This document shows, one piece after another, positions 10,592 through 23,000 of a stretch of 64,000 nt of DNA. A model generated the notes under the pieces. That model ran no database searches. It was given only the letters and a program-made list of their open reading frames with translations, and had not been told where the DNA came from. A program made the position numbers and the translations under genes. Source of the stretch: Lytechinus variegatus (taxonomy: Eukaryota > Echinodermata > Echinoidea > Temnopleuroida > Toxopneustidae); assembly GCF_018143015.1 (NCBI RefSeq), contig NC_054746.1, positions 12,143,532 to 12,207,531 of the forward strand. Direction: 5' to 3'. Each line of letters opens with the position of its first letter. The first letter of the stretch is position 1.

Positions 10592-10929
10592 AATAATAAT
10601 ACTCTGCTTTTATATAGTGCTTAATACATCAGAACAACGTCTCTTAGTGCTTTACAGATATATTATCACCTGGGTCATCTGATCCTTGCATGCCCCTACA
10701 CAGTATATGCACATTCTCCACTCCCTGGGGAGCTTTCCAACCAGAGTTCCAAGACTCTATTGCTAGGCATACTACATAGGCTTTCCCATCTTACAGGTAC
10801 CCATTTAACACCTTGATGGAGAGTGTGGATTGACGCCTTGCCAAAGGATGCTACGTGCCATGGGGTTCAAACACGCAACCCTTTGATCTTAAGGCGAGAG
10901 TCAGAACTGCTACACCACGATGCTTCCAC
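10592..10929 (-). mobile_element. tRNA-derived SINE
   Basis: Read on the minus strand, the head (from about 10929) carries a tRNA-like region with an A box, TGGTGTAGCAG (10907-10917), and a B box, GTGTTTGAACCCC (10862-10874), at tRNA-like spacing. The body that follows includes sequence resembling a common SINE body of marine animals (GCACTATATAAAAGC near the tail), and it ends in an ATTATTATTC tail. GGAATA occurs at both borders and may be part of a target duplication. It would be transcribed by RNA polymerase III against HTD2. The head has too many mispairs to be a functional tRNA. Confidence 0.75.
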
Positions 10930-11790
10930 AGTAAATAGGAATAGTCGGAACAGAAAATTAATTCAGTATTAGGAATATCACAATGTGAAATACAGATCTG
11001 ATTTCTGTGTACAGGAAACTTATTTTCACTAGACATTTACAAGTTTTTGTTATTAGCTACTGAAGTCCAGATATTTAATGGGCAGAGGGTAATTTTGTCT
11101 TTGGTTCCTAAAATTTGTACCATAACTGAAAGCAAAGTTTAGAAACAAGAAACACAAATTTGAATGTTCACAAACATGGAAGGCCAAACGTTTTATGTGG
11201 TAAGCACCAAAAAGCCATGAAACTTGGGCTGTTGTACTTTGTTTCTATAGTTGTATTGGTTTTCAGTTTGGTAAATATAAAGATTACTCAAATCGTTGAT
11301 CATTTATTAACGAAATCATTCTCAGGCAAAAAATAGAGTATATCATAAACCACAGATTGGGTGAAGGATGTGATCTGAAATATAATCTTTAATGGTAAAT
11401 ATACAATAAAAATTAAATTCTAAAAAAGATTTGCAAACAATATAACAGCCACTACTTATGTAAGATGGGGATATTAAAATGATAGAAAACTATATTTCTT
11501 ATCATTGAACCTTTACCAATGGTTCAGATAGGCCTTGAATAATATACTCATCATTTTCATTTTTACTATTCATGAAATAGTGAATGGACAACTCGACTGA
11601 GAGGGATTTGTTTCACATTTGGTTCCTAAAATCTTGGATCTATCAACCAAGCCTCAGACTACAGGCCAGTGAATTTACTAACTTCTGTGTTCCAGCTGTA
11701 CTGAAAATAGAAGCAACTTGTTCAGTCCTGTGATCTATTCGTTGTCATGTTGGAAATTTGTATATTAGTCTAAATTTGATTTGATAGATT

Positions 11791-11871
11791 ATGATGATGA
11801 TGATGTTGATAATGATGATGAGGATGATAATGATGATGGTGATGATGATGATGATGTTGATGATGATGATG
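11791..11871 (+). repeat. (GAT)n microsatellite
   Basis: An 81-bp run of imperfect ATG/GAT triplets, with a looser continuation to about 11926. The Met-rich and Ile-rich open frames across it are products of the triplet repeat. Confidence 0.9.
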
Positions 11872-12133
11872 CAAGTGTTATTGACAGTTGTGATGGTGAT
11901 GCTGATGGCCATGACAGTGGATGATTTCAAGTTTAGTGTTGACCTATTGGGTTGGTGTTGGGTCAATTTTTAAAAGAGTATAACGCCAAACTTAAAATGA
12001 AGATGGTCCTGAAAAGTCACTCACTAGTTTTTGAGATGTCAATAATGTGATCTGGATCAGTTTTACAAACTCGGAATTGATTTTGGAGCCAGGGGAAGCA
12101 ATCCAAATTCCAACACCGGACTTGTAATCACCC

Positions 12134-12314
12134 AATGATGATGATGATATTGATGATTATGATGACTGTGGTGCTGATAATGATAGTCGTGATAATGATA
12201 ATGGTGATGTTGATGGTAGTGATGATGATGACGATAATGATGATGATAGTAGTGATGACAGTAATTATGCTTAATAAGCATTTATGATGATAATGGTGAT
12301 GCTCATGATGGTAG

Positions 12315-12346
<32 letters not shown>

Positions 12347-12347
12347 A
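12134..12347 (+). repeat. (GAT)n microsatellite, second block
   Basis: About 210 bp of imperfect GAT triplets with interruptions (GGTAGT, GACTGT). The His-rich frame on the opposite strand is a repeat artefact. Confidence 0.9.
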
Positions 12348-12848
12348 TGTCTTGGTCATCATGATGGTTGACCCATTAGCATACCAAGAAAACATCGTCA
12401 AGAGAGGCAAAAATTATCTGACAAGCCCCACCAAAAAAAAACAAAGGAGTAGGGTCGTCGCCATTTTCGAAGCACTTTCCCATCTTAGATTTTCTAACAA
12501 GTGGAAAAAAATTATAAAAGTTATTTTCTCTAATTAATGAAAAGTGACATTTGAGGGATTTTTCTGAAAAGGGCCCCAAGTCCACTCTAAACCCTTAGTA
12601 CAGGTTGAAAACGGCATTCTGTGATGAACGAGCATTTAAAAAAAATCACATTTGAAAATAAAATCATGAATAAACCCTTTGCTATATTCTCTAATAAGTG
12701 ATCTTTTCTAAAAAGTGCCCCAAGCTCCATTTTAACATTAAGAAGGGATTCAGGTTTATGGGTTTAGGAAGCATGAATACTTTTTCAATCACTCTTCTTG
12801 AACCAGAAGTTAAAACTTAACATAAAAATGCTGCACCCAAACCGACAT

Positions 12849-12985
12849 GGGGAGCGTTTTATTATACAAATAATTATTGACTTTCATTAAAAATTTTACT
12901 CTTAACCAATCAGATGCAAGGATTTCTGTAGCTTATAAAAGTAGTCTGCGAAGATCAGTGACATTTTTTTAATGAAATGCTCCCC
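12849..12985. mobile_element. short MITE related to the HTD2 intron 3 element
   Basis: The ends are GGGGAGCGTTTTATT and, on the other strand, GGGGAGCATTTCATT. The core CCAATCAGATGC, GTAGCTTATAA and GTCTGC matches 9836-9953. It is 137 bp long and non-coding. Confidence 0.65.
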
Positions 12986-12995
12986 ATGGTCCCAT

Positions 12996-13140
12996 CATAC
13001 ATACGAAGAGTTTCGATGTATTCAAAACAAGCTCAAACTTTGATTGATCTGATATTGTATACTAAAGAGATAGCAATTTGAGATCAATCGCACTTTGAGC
13101 TCGACTTTGAATATGTCGCAACTCTTCATAAGACGGAGCC
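12996..13140. mobile_element. inverted-repeat MITE
   Basis: The left arm has GAAGAGTTTCGATGTATTCA, followed by AGCTCAAACTTTGATTGATC. The right arm on the other strand has GAAGAGTTGCGACATATTCA, followed by AGCTCAAAGTGCGATTGATC. The arms are about 55 bp with a short centre. A weak relative may lie near 57640-57730, which also has ATTGAGCTCAATCG and CTTCGTAAGACGG. Confidence 0.6.
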
Positions 13141-13149
13141 CATCGGGTC

Positions 13150-16100
13150 TCTATTTTACAATCGTAATTTCCTCATTTTTAGAAAGATTGACACAAGAAT
13201 TGATAGCACCATGCAATGATGAGCCGCAGCGCCCTTCTGGGTGGTGATAGACCCCGGCAGCTTCCCCCTACTGGTGGATAAACAATGGTACCGAGTATGT
13301 GGGTTGACCTTCTGTGTTTAGAGAGTTAATTGTCTTGGAATAACAAAGTAGTTTGCATTTATGGAAGGCCTGTGGAGAATCTCATTAACCCTACACACCC
13401 CAAGCGAGATGTGGGAGGGTTTAAAGGGATTGATGGGAAATTGTGATTTGGGATGGCTTGCAGACAGGCTGGACGTTTATTTCCTATTTCTGTTACGATG
13501 ATTCTTAATTCTTCTATTATAGTCTATGTTTTTAATCATGTTAGTGAAAAGGTGATTTTATTGTGTGTTTTGAGAATTGCATTTGGAAATCATGACTTTC
13601 CCTTCACTTAGATTAAATTTACCGTCTTTCAAAAAAGTCACAATCCATATACTGCACGGATTGAAATTAAACAATCTAGAGACACGTACACCCTAGCATT
13701 CCTATTAGGTTTGAGGGAAGGGGTTGCCCCACCCTAAAAAATATATAAAAACAGTAGGATTTTGTTCTGGTTAAATCATTGTATCATACTTCGGGATCAT
13801 ACTTCTAACACCATTTTATGCTGCTTGTCAAGGAAATTTGAAGGAAAAAAATGGACCACCTTTTCGAGTAAAGCCTCAATCTGCCCCCCCCCCCGCAACA
13901 AAAATCAATCGCCCTGTCCCCATTTTTTTCTTCCACTGCTTGATACTTTATTTCATACCTCTCTTTATCCAGAAGAAAAAAATGTTCATTTTCCCTATTC
14001 CCTTTGTATTAAAGATGGACGAACTATAATAATGCAACCCTATAAATTTCAGCTGGAGTAATGTCAGAATGTAATGGTCTCTCTGCGGGAAGATAATAGC
14101 GCATCATCCTGAGATTGTCGATACCAATTTGTAGGAGCGTTGGTGTACATTTTCTATCCTTCAAGATGAATTTAGGTTTAAAGCGCTGTAGTTTTCGTCA
14201 GCAAAAACTGAAGGGTTTGCAAAGAAAGTGCACGTTTCAAATTTATGCACTCTAAATTAATCAAATTTTCCAGACAACCGAAATGTTTGCTCGAGACTTT
14301 CCCCAAAAAACAATAAGGAATACAGAGGTCTACTATGCATTTGAACTTGATACCAAGTACTGTAGTCCATTTAGTACTGACTATAGTTAAAGGCATGGCT
14401 ACAAAGTTTGTTTCGACAAATATATGGTCAGTCCAAAGCAATTCACTGCCCGGATCCATCTATTTGTTTGTGGGGGCTAGGGGAAACGCCATACGGACAG
14501 GGGCACTCCCTGCGATTTCTCGAGAAGTGGACAAAATCACGACAAAAGAGAAGGGTTGGAAACATCGATGTCCGTAATCTTTAAAACCAGTATTTAATTG
14601 GATATTGGGCATATTTTCCCCGTTTTTTTTTGTCTTACCCTTCTCCCTATCAAAATACCCTGTCGCCGCCCCTGATAATTAGCTCATGATAATAATATGG
14701 TTGTAATGAAGAGCAAAGTTGTGAATGAGGGAAATCCCAATACGATTGGTATTCTACCGCTTTACCCACGTCATATCACCCTTTGATCATACCTTAATTT
14801 TCCCCATTTGGCTGTTAGGACAGCCATATATTTGCCTCTATACAGCTTCCCGCGAATTTAGTGACATTTCGTCTCTGTTTTTTGTCAAACAAAAGGGGGT
14901 TAAAATAATATATTTGGGTGGTCTTTATCCAGTCCTAAATACTTTTGGTTTTTCCATGGAGTTTAAAAGACGATTTAAAACAACAAAAAAAAAATGTTAG
15001 GATACTATGCAATCACATTGTTGCTTTGCATTGAACTATATGGTTCTAAAGATAATAAAATCACTTTGATGTTGTATGACAGTGTCTTCATTTTTCATGT
15101 TACAATAATTACAATACAAGAAGACATTTTCACAGGTTAAAATATTCAATCGGAGGTGATAAAAAAAGAAAGAGGTGACAAATAGAAAATACTTCGCATC
15201 ATTACTTGAGGACTACAAGACCTATATTTTTTTGTTAACAAATAAAGCTAAAAAATATTTACACTTCGCCTTTTATGACTACCCCCCCCCCGTCCATCCT
15301 CAAACGACTTTGGCTCTTTGGGCAGCTAATCAGAAAACAAAAGATGAACATTTTTGCCGCCCCCGGCGGACAATCCAGGGTCCGCCCCTGCATAGCGATG
15401 TACTACGAGATGACGGGTGGTCATCAATTTTCATTCTCAACAAATTTGTAAGGCCAAATATACATTTCCCCCTTGTTCCACATTTCTCCTTTTTTATTGG
15501 TGTTATTTTACTAGCAAATCCACTGATTTTTACATGCTGTGACGCGAAGCCACAAGAGTTTGCAGTTTCACTTTCGGAAATGACTTTTGCAATTACGTCT
15601 AAATAACCTGACAGAACTGGGACCACTTTACGAGGAAAGAATGCAGAATGCTGTGCAACCAGCATAAAGCTCAATCAGACGGCAATAGAATGCAACTGGC
15701 GATTAGATTTAGATATGGAAGCTTGTAAAAGTGAATATTTATCATTCTTTTGAGGTTTAAAAATACTGATTTGCGCCAAGACTACCTAATCCCAAACTTC
15801 TTTCAAGAAGGACCGGCTTTTATCAGGGCACTGGGAAGGTTACACGGGCCTAATCACTAGTGGCAGGCCATAAATATTCATTCGAGCCAACCCATTGCTA
15901 TTTTTTTTATTTTGATATGACTGATTGACAAAGTGTATGCATATGATTGTCCATTTAACACTGATTCTATTTTTGGTAATTACTGAACTTCCTTTTCCCA
16001 AATTGGGAAGAAATATCACCAATTTTGGACTATATTTTGACTGGCGGAAGGATTAGGGCTATTTTGCTGTTTGAGGTGATGAATCTGCTCCCCCCGAAGG

Positions 16101-16320
16101 TGTCTTCAAACACGCCAATTTATTTTTAAAATGAGCCGGTCGAGGAAACCTTTTCTGGTCAGATGGGGTCAGATATGGATTGCCAGATATATATCCTATC
16201 CACTGGTAGTAAACATTTGACCGCCGAATTTCATCCTTATTTTTTATGAATTTTTTAAACTGCCAATTTAACACATGAGTCTATGGGGAATGAATTAGGC
16301 CTGTGAAACCGGAAAGATTT
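13150..16320. other. non-coding stretch with degenerate GC-rich repeat pieces
   Basis: I find no gene in these 3.2 kb. Scattered blocks with C- or G-runs (13720-13930, 14460-14670, 15280-15400) look like worn members of the GC-rich homopolymer family. Frames of 90-143 codons occur (for example 15175-15606, + strand), but their translations match nothing I know and lack domain or splice evidence. Confidence 0.4.
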
Positions 16321-16570
16321 TTTTTTTGATGGGGGTGATGATGTTAATTTGAAAAGAAAAAATGCTACAAAAAAAAAGTTTTCGCTACAAAATGGAGGTC
16401 AAATTAGTCTCGAGAAATTTGAGAAGCAAGAAAAAAAAGCTTTAATTACAACAAAATGAAGGTAATTTCGATTACATTTTCCATTTGCTCTTTATGGGGA
16501 ATAATACACACAACACCCCAAGGAAATTTTTTGTGGGTGCTGGAGGGCACTTCCCAGGGCCATGGCTTTT
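16320..16570. mobile_element. degenerate GC-rich/poly-A family fragment
   Basis: It has poly-T and poly-A runs, a GAGAAGCAAGAAAAAAAAGC tract, and AAGGTAATTTCGATTACATT, close to the AAGGTTATTTCGACGAAAAT found in the element at 2640-2921. It ends with a GGTGCTGGAGGGCACTTCCC block. Borders are unclear. Confidence 0.4.
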
Positions 16571-16898
16571 CAGTATCCGACATTTTTAATCAACTTGCTA
16601 CAAAATGTGTTCAAATCTTAAAATAAGTCGAGCGCCTGAATAGAAGGCTCGGACACATAAAATATAAATATGGATAAAAACCTCTTTAAAGAACCATATG
16701 AATATCAACTGAAATAAAAATTATCCATATGAACTTATTTTTAAAAAAGCTGTTTTATGGAAACGTCTCATATAATATTTTTTTTCTTTACACAGAAACA
16801 CATTGGATTCCGGTTGATTGCATTATTCATTGCAAGATCATTTGTTCATTCTTGAAAGCTAATCGCTCATCCCCCCCACCCCCGTTGTAGCATCCACA

Positions 16899-17090
16899 AT
16901 TATTTTGCCCAATTTTGGCCAATTTTCCATGTCGCGGGTGGGGCGAGGGGTCGAAAATTCAAACTCCTTGGATCTTGTCGATTCTCGCTATAATGATCGG
17001 TTAGGATGCCAAAACATCCCAGGGAGCGAAGACGGCTGCTCTGGGGGGTTTCGGGGGCAATTTTGGAAAAAAAATATTTTAACCAATTAT
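16899..17090 (+). repeat. left boundary of the satellite array
   Basis: The first copy starts ATTATTTTGCCCAATTTTGG, whereas interior copies read TATTTTAACCAATTATGG at this point. The GCCC form otherwise occurs only in the right-edge copies. Just outside is a C-rich stretch (CCCCCCCACCCCC near 16871). The rest of this first copy already looks like the array consensus, so the left border is abrupt. Confidence 0.8.
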
Positions 17091-20000
17091 GGCCAATTTT
17101 GGCCAATTTTCCATGTCGCGGGTGGGGCGAGGGGTCGAAAATTCAAACTCCTTGGATCTTGTCGATTCTCGCTATAATGATCGGTTAGGATGCCAAAACA
17201 TCCCAGGGAGCGAAGACGGCTGCTCTGGGGGGGTTTCGGGGGCAATTTTGGAAAAAAAATATTTTAACCAATTATGGCCAATTTTGGCCAATTTTCCATG
17301 TCGCGGGTGGGGCGAGGGTGGAAAATTCAAACTCCTTGGATCTTGTCGATTCTCGCTATAATGATCGGTTAGGATGGCAAAACATCCCAGGGAGCGAAGA
17401 CGGCTGCTCTGGGGGGGTTTCGGGGGCAATTTTGGAAAAAAAATATTTTAACCAATTATGGCCAATTTTGGCCAATTTTCCATGTCGCGGGTGGGGCGAG
17501 GGGTCGAAAATTCAAACTCCTTGGATCTTGTCGATTCTCGCTATAATGATCGGTTAGGATGCCAAAACATCCCAGGGAGCGAAGACGGCTGCTCTGGGGG
17601 GATTCGGGGGCAATTTTGGAAAAAAAATATTTTAACCAATTATGGCCAATTTTGGCCAATTTTCCATGTCGCGGGTGGGGCGAGGGGTCGAAAATTCAAA
17701 CTCCTTGGATCTTGTCGATTCTCGCTATAATGATCGGTTAGGATGGCAAAACATCCCAGGGAGCGAAGACGGCTGCTCTGGGGGGGTTTCGGGGGCAATT
17801 TTGGAAAAAAAATATTTTAACCAATTATGGCCAATTTTGGCCAATTTTCCATGTCGCGGGTGGGGCGAGGGGTCGAAAATTCAAACTCCTTGGATCTTGT
17901 CGATTCTCGCTATAATGATCGGTTAGGATGCCAAAACATCCCAGGGAGCGAAGACGGCTGCTCTGGGGGGGTTTCGGGGGCAATTTTGGAAAAAAAATAT
18001 TTTAACCAATTATGGCCAATTTTGGCCAATTTTCCATGTCGCGGGTGGGGCGAGGGGTCGAAAATTCAAACTCCTTGGATCTTGTCGATTCTCGCTATAA
18101 TGATCGGTTAGGATGGCAAAACATCCCAGGGAGCGAAGACGGCTGCTCTGGGGGGGTTTCGGGGGCAATTTTGGAAAAAAAATATTTAACCAATTATGGC
18201 CAATTTTGGCCAATTTTCCATGTCGCGGGTGGGGCGAGGGGTCGAAAATTCAAACTCCTTGGATCTTGTCGATTCTCGCTATAATGATCGGTTAGGATGC
18301 CAAAACATCCCAGGGAGCGAAGACGGCTGCTCTGGGGGGATTCGGGGCAATTTTGGAAAAAAAATATTTTAACCAATTATGGCCAATTTTGGCCAATTTT
18401 CCATGTCGCGGGTGGGGCGAGGGGTCGAAAATTCAAACTCCTTGGATCTTGTCGATTCTCGCTATAATGATCGGTTAGGATGCCAAAACATCCCAGGGAG
18501 CGAAGACGGCTGCTCTGGGGGGTTTCGGGGGCAATTTTGGAAAAAAAATATTTTAACCAATTATGGCCAATTTTGGCCAATTTTCCATGTCGCGGGTGGG
18601 GCGAGGGGTCGAAAATTCAAACTCCTTGGATCTTGTCGATTCTCGCTATAATGATCGGTTAGGATGCCAAAACATCCCAGGGAGCGAAGACGGCTGCTCT
18701 GGGGGGGATTCGGGGGCAATTTTGGAAAAAAAATATTTTAACCAATTATGGCCAATTTTGGCCAATTTTCCATGTCGCGGGTGGGGCGAGGGGTCGAAAA
18801 TTCAAACTCCTTGGATCTTGTCGATTCTCGCTATAATGATCGGTTAGGATGCCAAAACATCCCAGGGAGCGAAGACGGCTGCTCTGGGGGGGTTTCGGGG
18901 GCAATTTTGGAAAAAAAATATTTTAACCAATTATGGCCAATTTTGGCCAATTTTCCATGTCGCGGGTGGGGCGAGGGGTCGAAAATTCAAACTCCTTGGA
19001 TCTTGTCGATTCTCGCTATAATGATCGGTTAGGATGCCAAAACATCCCAGGGAGCGAAGACGGCTGCTCTGGGGGGGTTTCGGGGGCAATTTTGGAAAAA
19101 AAATATTTTAACCAATTATGGCCAATTTTGGCCAATTTTCCATGTCGCGGGTGGGCGAGGGGTGGAAAATTCAAACTCCCTGGATCTTGTCGATTCTCGC
19201 TATAATGATCGGTTAGGATGCCAAAACATCCCAGGGAGCGAAGACGGCTGCTCTGGGGGGTTTCGGGGGCAATTTTGGAAAAAAAATATTTTAACCAATT
19301 ATGGCCAATTTTGGCCAATTTTCCATGTCGCGGGTGGGGCGAGGGGTGGAAAATTCAAACTCCTTGGATCTTGTCGATTCTCGCTATAATGATCGGTTAG
19401 GATGCCAAAACATCCCAGGGAGCGAAGACGGCTGCTCTGGGGGGATTCGGGGGCAATTTTGGAAAAAAAATATTTTAACCAATTATGGCCAATTTTGGCC
19501 AATTTTCCATGTCGCGGGTGGGGCGAGGGGTCGAAAATTCAAACTCCTTGGATCTTGTCGATTCTCGCTATAATGATCGGTTAGGATGCCAAAACATCCC
19601 AGGGAGCGAAGACGGCTGCTCTGGGGGGTTTCGGGGGCAATTTTGGAAAAAAAATATTTTAACCAATTATGGCCAATTTTGGCCAATTTTCCATGTCGCG
19701 GGTGGGGCGAGGGGTCGAAAATTCAAACTCCTTGGATCTTGTCGATTCTCGCTATAATGATCGGTTAGGATGCCAAAACATCCCAGGGAGCGAAGACGGC
19801 TGCTCTGGGGGTATTCGGGGGCAATTTTGGAAAAAAAATATTTTAACCAATTATGGCCAATTTTGGCCAATTTTCCATGTCGCGGGTGGGGCGAGGGGTC
19901 GAAAATTCAAACTCCTTGGATCTTGTCGATTCTCGCTATAATGATCGGTTAGGATGCCAAAACATCCCAGGGAGCGAAGACGGCTGCTCTGGGGGGGTTT

Positions 20001-23000
20001 CGGGGGCAATTTTGGAAAAAAAATATTTAACCAATTATGGCCAATTTTGGCCAATTTTCCATGTCGCGGGTGGGGCGAGGGGTCGAAAATTCAAACTCCT
20101 TGGATCTTGTCGATTCTCGCTATAATGATCGGTTAGGATGCCAAAACATCCCAGGGAGCGAAGACGGCTGCTCTGGGGGGGTTTCGGGGGCAATTTTGGA
20201 AAAAAAATATTTTAACCAATTATGGCCAATTTTGGCCAATTTTCCATGTCGCGGGTGGGGCGAGGGGTCGAAAATTCAAACTCCTTGGATCTTGTCGATT
20301 CTCGCTATAATGATCGGTTAGGATGCCAAAACATCCCAGGGAGCGAAGACGGCTGCTCTGGGGGGGATTCGGGGGCAATTTTGGAAAAAAAATATTTTAA
20401 CCAATTATGGCCAATTTTGGCCAATTTTCCATGTCGCGGGTGGGGCGAGGGGTCGAAAATTCAAACTCCTTGGATCTTGTCGATTCTCGCTATAATGATC
20501 GGTTAGGATGCCAAAACATCCCAGGGAGCGAAGACGGCTGCTCTGGGGGGTTTCGGGGGCAATTTTGGAAAAAAAATATTTTAACCAATTATGGCCAATT
20601 TTGGCCAATTTTCCATGTCGCGGGTGGGGCGAGGGGTGGAAAATTCAAACTCCTTGGATCTTGTCGATTCTCGCTATAATGATCGGTTAGGATGGCAAAA
20701 CATCCCAGGGAGCGAAGACGGCTGCTCTGGGGGGTTTCGGGGGCAATTTTGGAAAAAAAATATTTTAACCAATTATGGCCAATTTTGGCCAATTTTCCAT
20801 GTCGCGGGTGGGGCGAGGGGTGGAAAATTCAAACTCCTTGGATCTTGTCGATTCTCGCTATAATGATCGGTTAGGATGCCAAAACATCCCAGGGAGCGAA
20901 GACGGCTGCTCTGGGGGGTTTCGGGGGCAATTTTGGAAAAAAAATATTTTAACCAATTATGGCCAATTTTGGCCAATTTTCCATGTCGCGGGTGGGGCGA
21001 GGGGTCGAAAATTCAAACTCCTTGGATCTTGTCGATTCTCGCTATAATGATCGGTTAGGATGCCAAAACATCCCAGGGAGCGAAGACGGCTGCTCTGGGG
21101 GGGATTCGGGGGCAATTTTGGAAAAAAAATATTTTAACCAATTATGGCCAATTTTGGCCAATTTTCCATGTCGCGGGTGGGGCGAGGGGTCGAAAATTCA
21201 AACTCCTTGGATCTTGTCGATTCTCGCTATAATGATCGGTTAGGATGCCAAAACATCCCAGGGAGCGAAGACGGCTGCTCTGGGGGGGTTTCGGGGGCAA
21301 TTTTGGAAAAAAAATATTTTAACCAATTATGGCCAATTTTGGCCAATTTTCCATGTCGCGGGTGGGGCGAGGGGTCGAAAATTCAAACTCCTTGGATCTT
21401 GTCGATTCTCGCTATAATGATCGGTTAGGATGCCAAAACATCCCAGGGAGCGAAGACGGCTGCTCTGGGGGATTCGGGGGCAATTTTGGAAAAAAAATAT
21501 TTTAACCAATTATGGCCAATTTTGGCCAATTTTCCATGTCGCGGGTGGGGCGAGGGGTCGAAAATTCAAACTCCTTGGATCTTGTCGATTCTCGCTATAA
21601 TGATCGGTTAGGATGCCAAAACATCCCAGGGAGCGAAGACGGCTGCTCTGGGGGGTTTCGGGGGCAATTTTGGAAAAAAAATATTTTAACCAATTATGGC
21701 CAATTTTGGCCAATTTTCCATGTCGCGGGTGGGGCGAGGGGTCGAAAATTCAAACTCCTTGGATCTTGTCGATTCTCGCTATAATGATCGGTTAGGATGC
21801 CAAAACATCCCAGGGAGCGAAGACGGCTGCTCTGGGGGGTTTCGGGGGCAATTTTGGAAAAAAAATATTTTAACCAATTATGGCCAATTTTGGCCAATTT
21901 TCCATGTCGCGGGTGGGGCGAGGGGTCGAAAATTCAAACTCCTTGGATCTTGTCGATTCTCGCTATAATGATCGGTTAGGATGCCAAAACATCCCAGGGA
22001 GCGAAGACGGCTGCTCTGGGGGGGATTCGGGGGCAATTTTGGAAAAAAAATATTTTAACCAATTATGGCCAATTTTGGCCAATTTTCCATGTCGCGGGTG
22101 GGGCGAGGGGTCGAAAATTCAAACTCCTTGGATCTTGTCGATTCTCGCTATAATGATCGGTTAGGATGCCAAAACATCCCAGGGAGCGAAGACGGCTGCT
22201 CTGGGGGGGTTTCGGGGGCAATTTTGGAAAAAAAATATTTTAACCAATTATGGCCAATTTTGGCCAATTTTCCATGTCGCGGGTGGGGCGAGGGGTCGAA
22301 AATTCAAACTCCTTGGATCTTGTCGATTCTCGCTATAATGATCGGTTAGGATGGCAAAACATCCCAGGGAGCGAAGACGGCTGCTCTGGGGGGGTTTCGG
22401 GGCAATTTTGGAAAAAAAATATTTTAACCAATTATGGCCAATTTTGGCCAATTTTCCATGTCGCGGGTGGGGCGAGGGGTCGAAAATTCAAACTCCTTGG
22501 ATCTTGTCGATTCTCGCTATAATGATCGGTTAGGATGCCAAAACATCCCAGGGAGCGAAGACGGCTGCTCTGGGGGGGATTCGGGGGCAATTTTGGAAAA
22601 AAAATATTTTAACCAATTATGGCCAATTTTGGCCAATTTTCCATGTCGCGGGTGGGGCGAGGGGTCGAAAATTCAAACTCCTTGGATCTTGTCGATTCTC
22701 GCTATAATGATCGGTTAGGATGCCAAAACATCCCAGGGAGCGAAGACGGCTGCTCTGGGGGGGTTTCGGGGGCAATTTTGGAAAAAAAATATTTTAACCA
22801 ATTATGGCCAATTTTGGCCAATTTTCCATGTCGCGGGTGGGGCGAGGGGTCGAAAATTCAAACTCCTTGGATCTTGTCGATTCTCGCTATAATGATCGGT
22901 TAGGATGCCAAAACATCCCAGGGAGCGAAGACGGCTGCTCTGGGGGGGTTTCGGGGGCAATTTTGGAAAAAAAATATTTTAACCAATTATGGCCAATTTT

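Noticed and set aside
10850-10930. A second tRNA gene
   Set aside because: The A and B boxes are present, but the acceptor and anticodon stems do not pair well and a SINE body follows; it is a SINE head.
15175-15606. 143-codon + strand frame and the overlapping minus-strand frame at 15330-15674
   Set aside because: Neither translation shows a known domain, both cross C-run repeat pieces, and they overlap on opposite strands.
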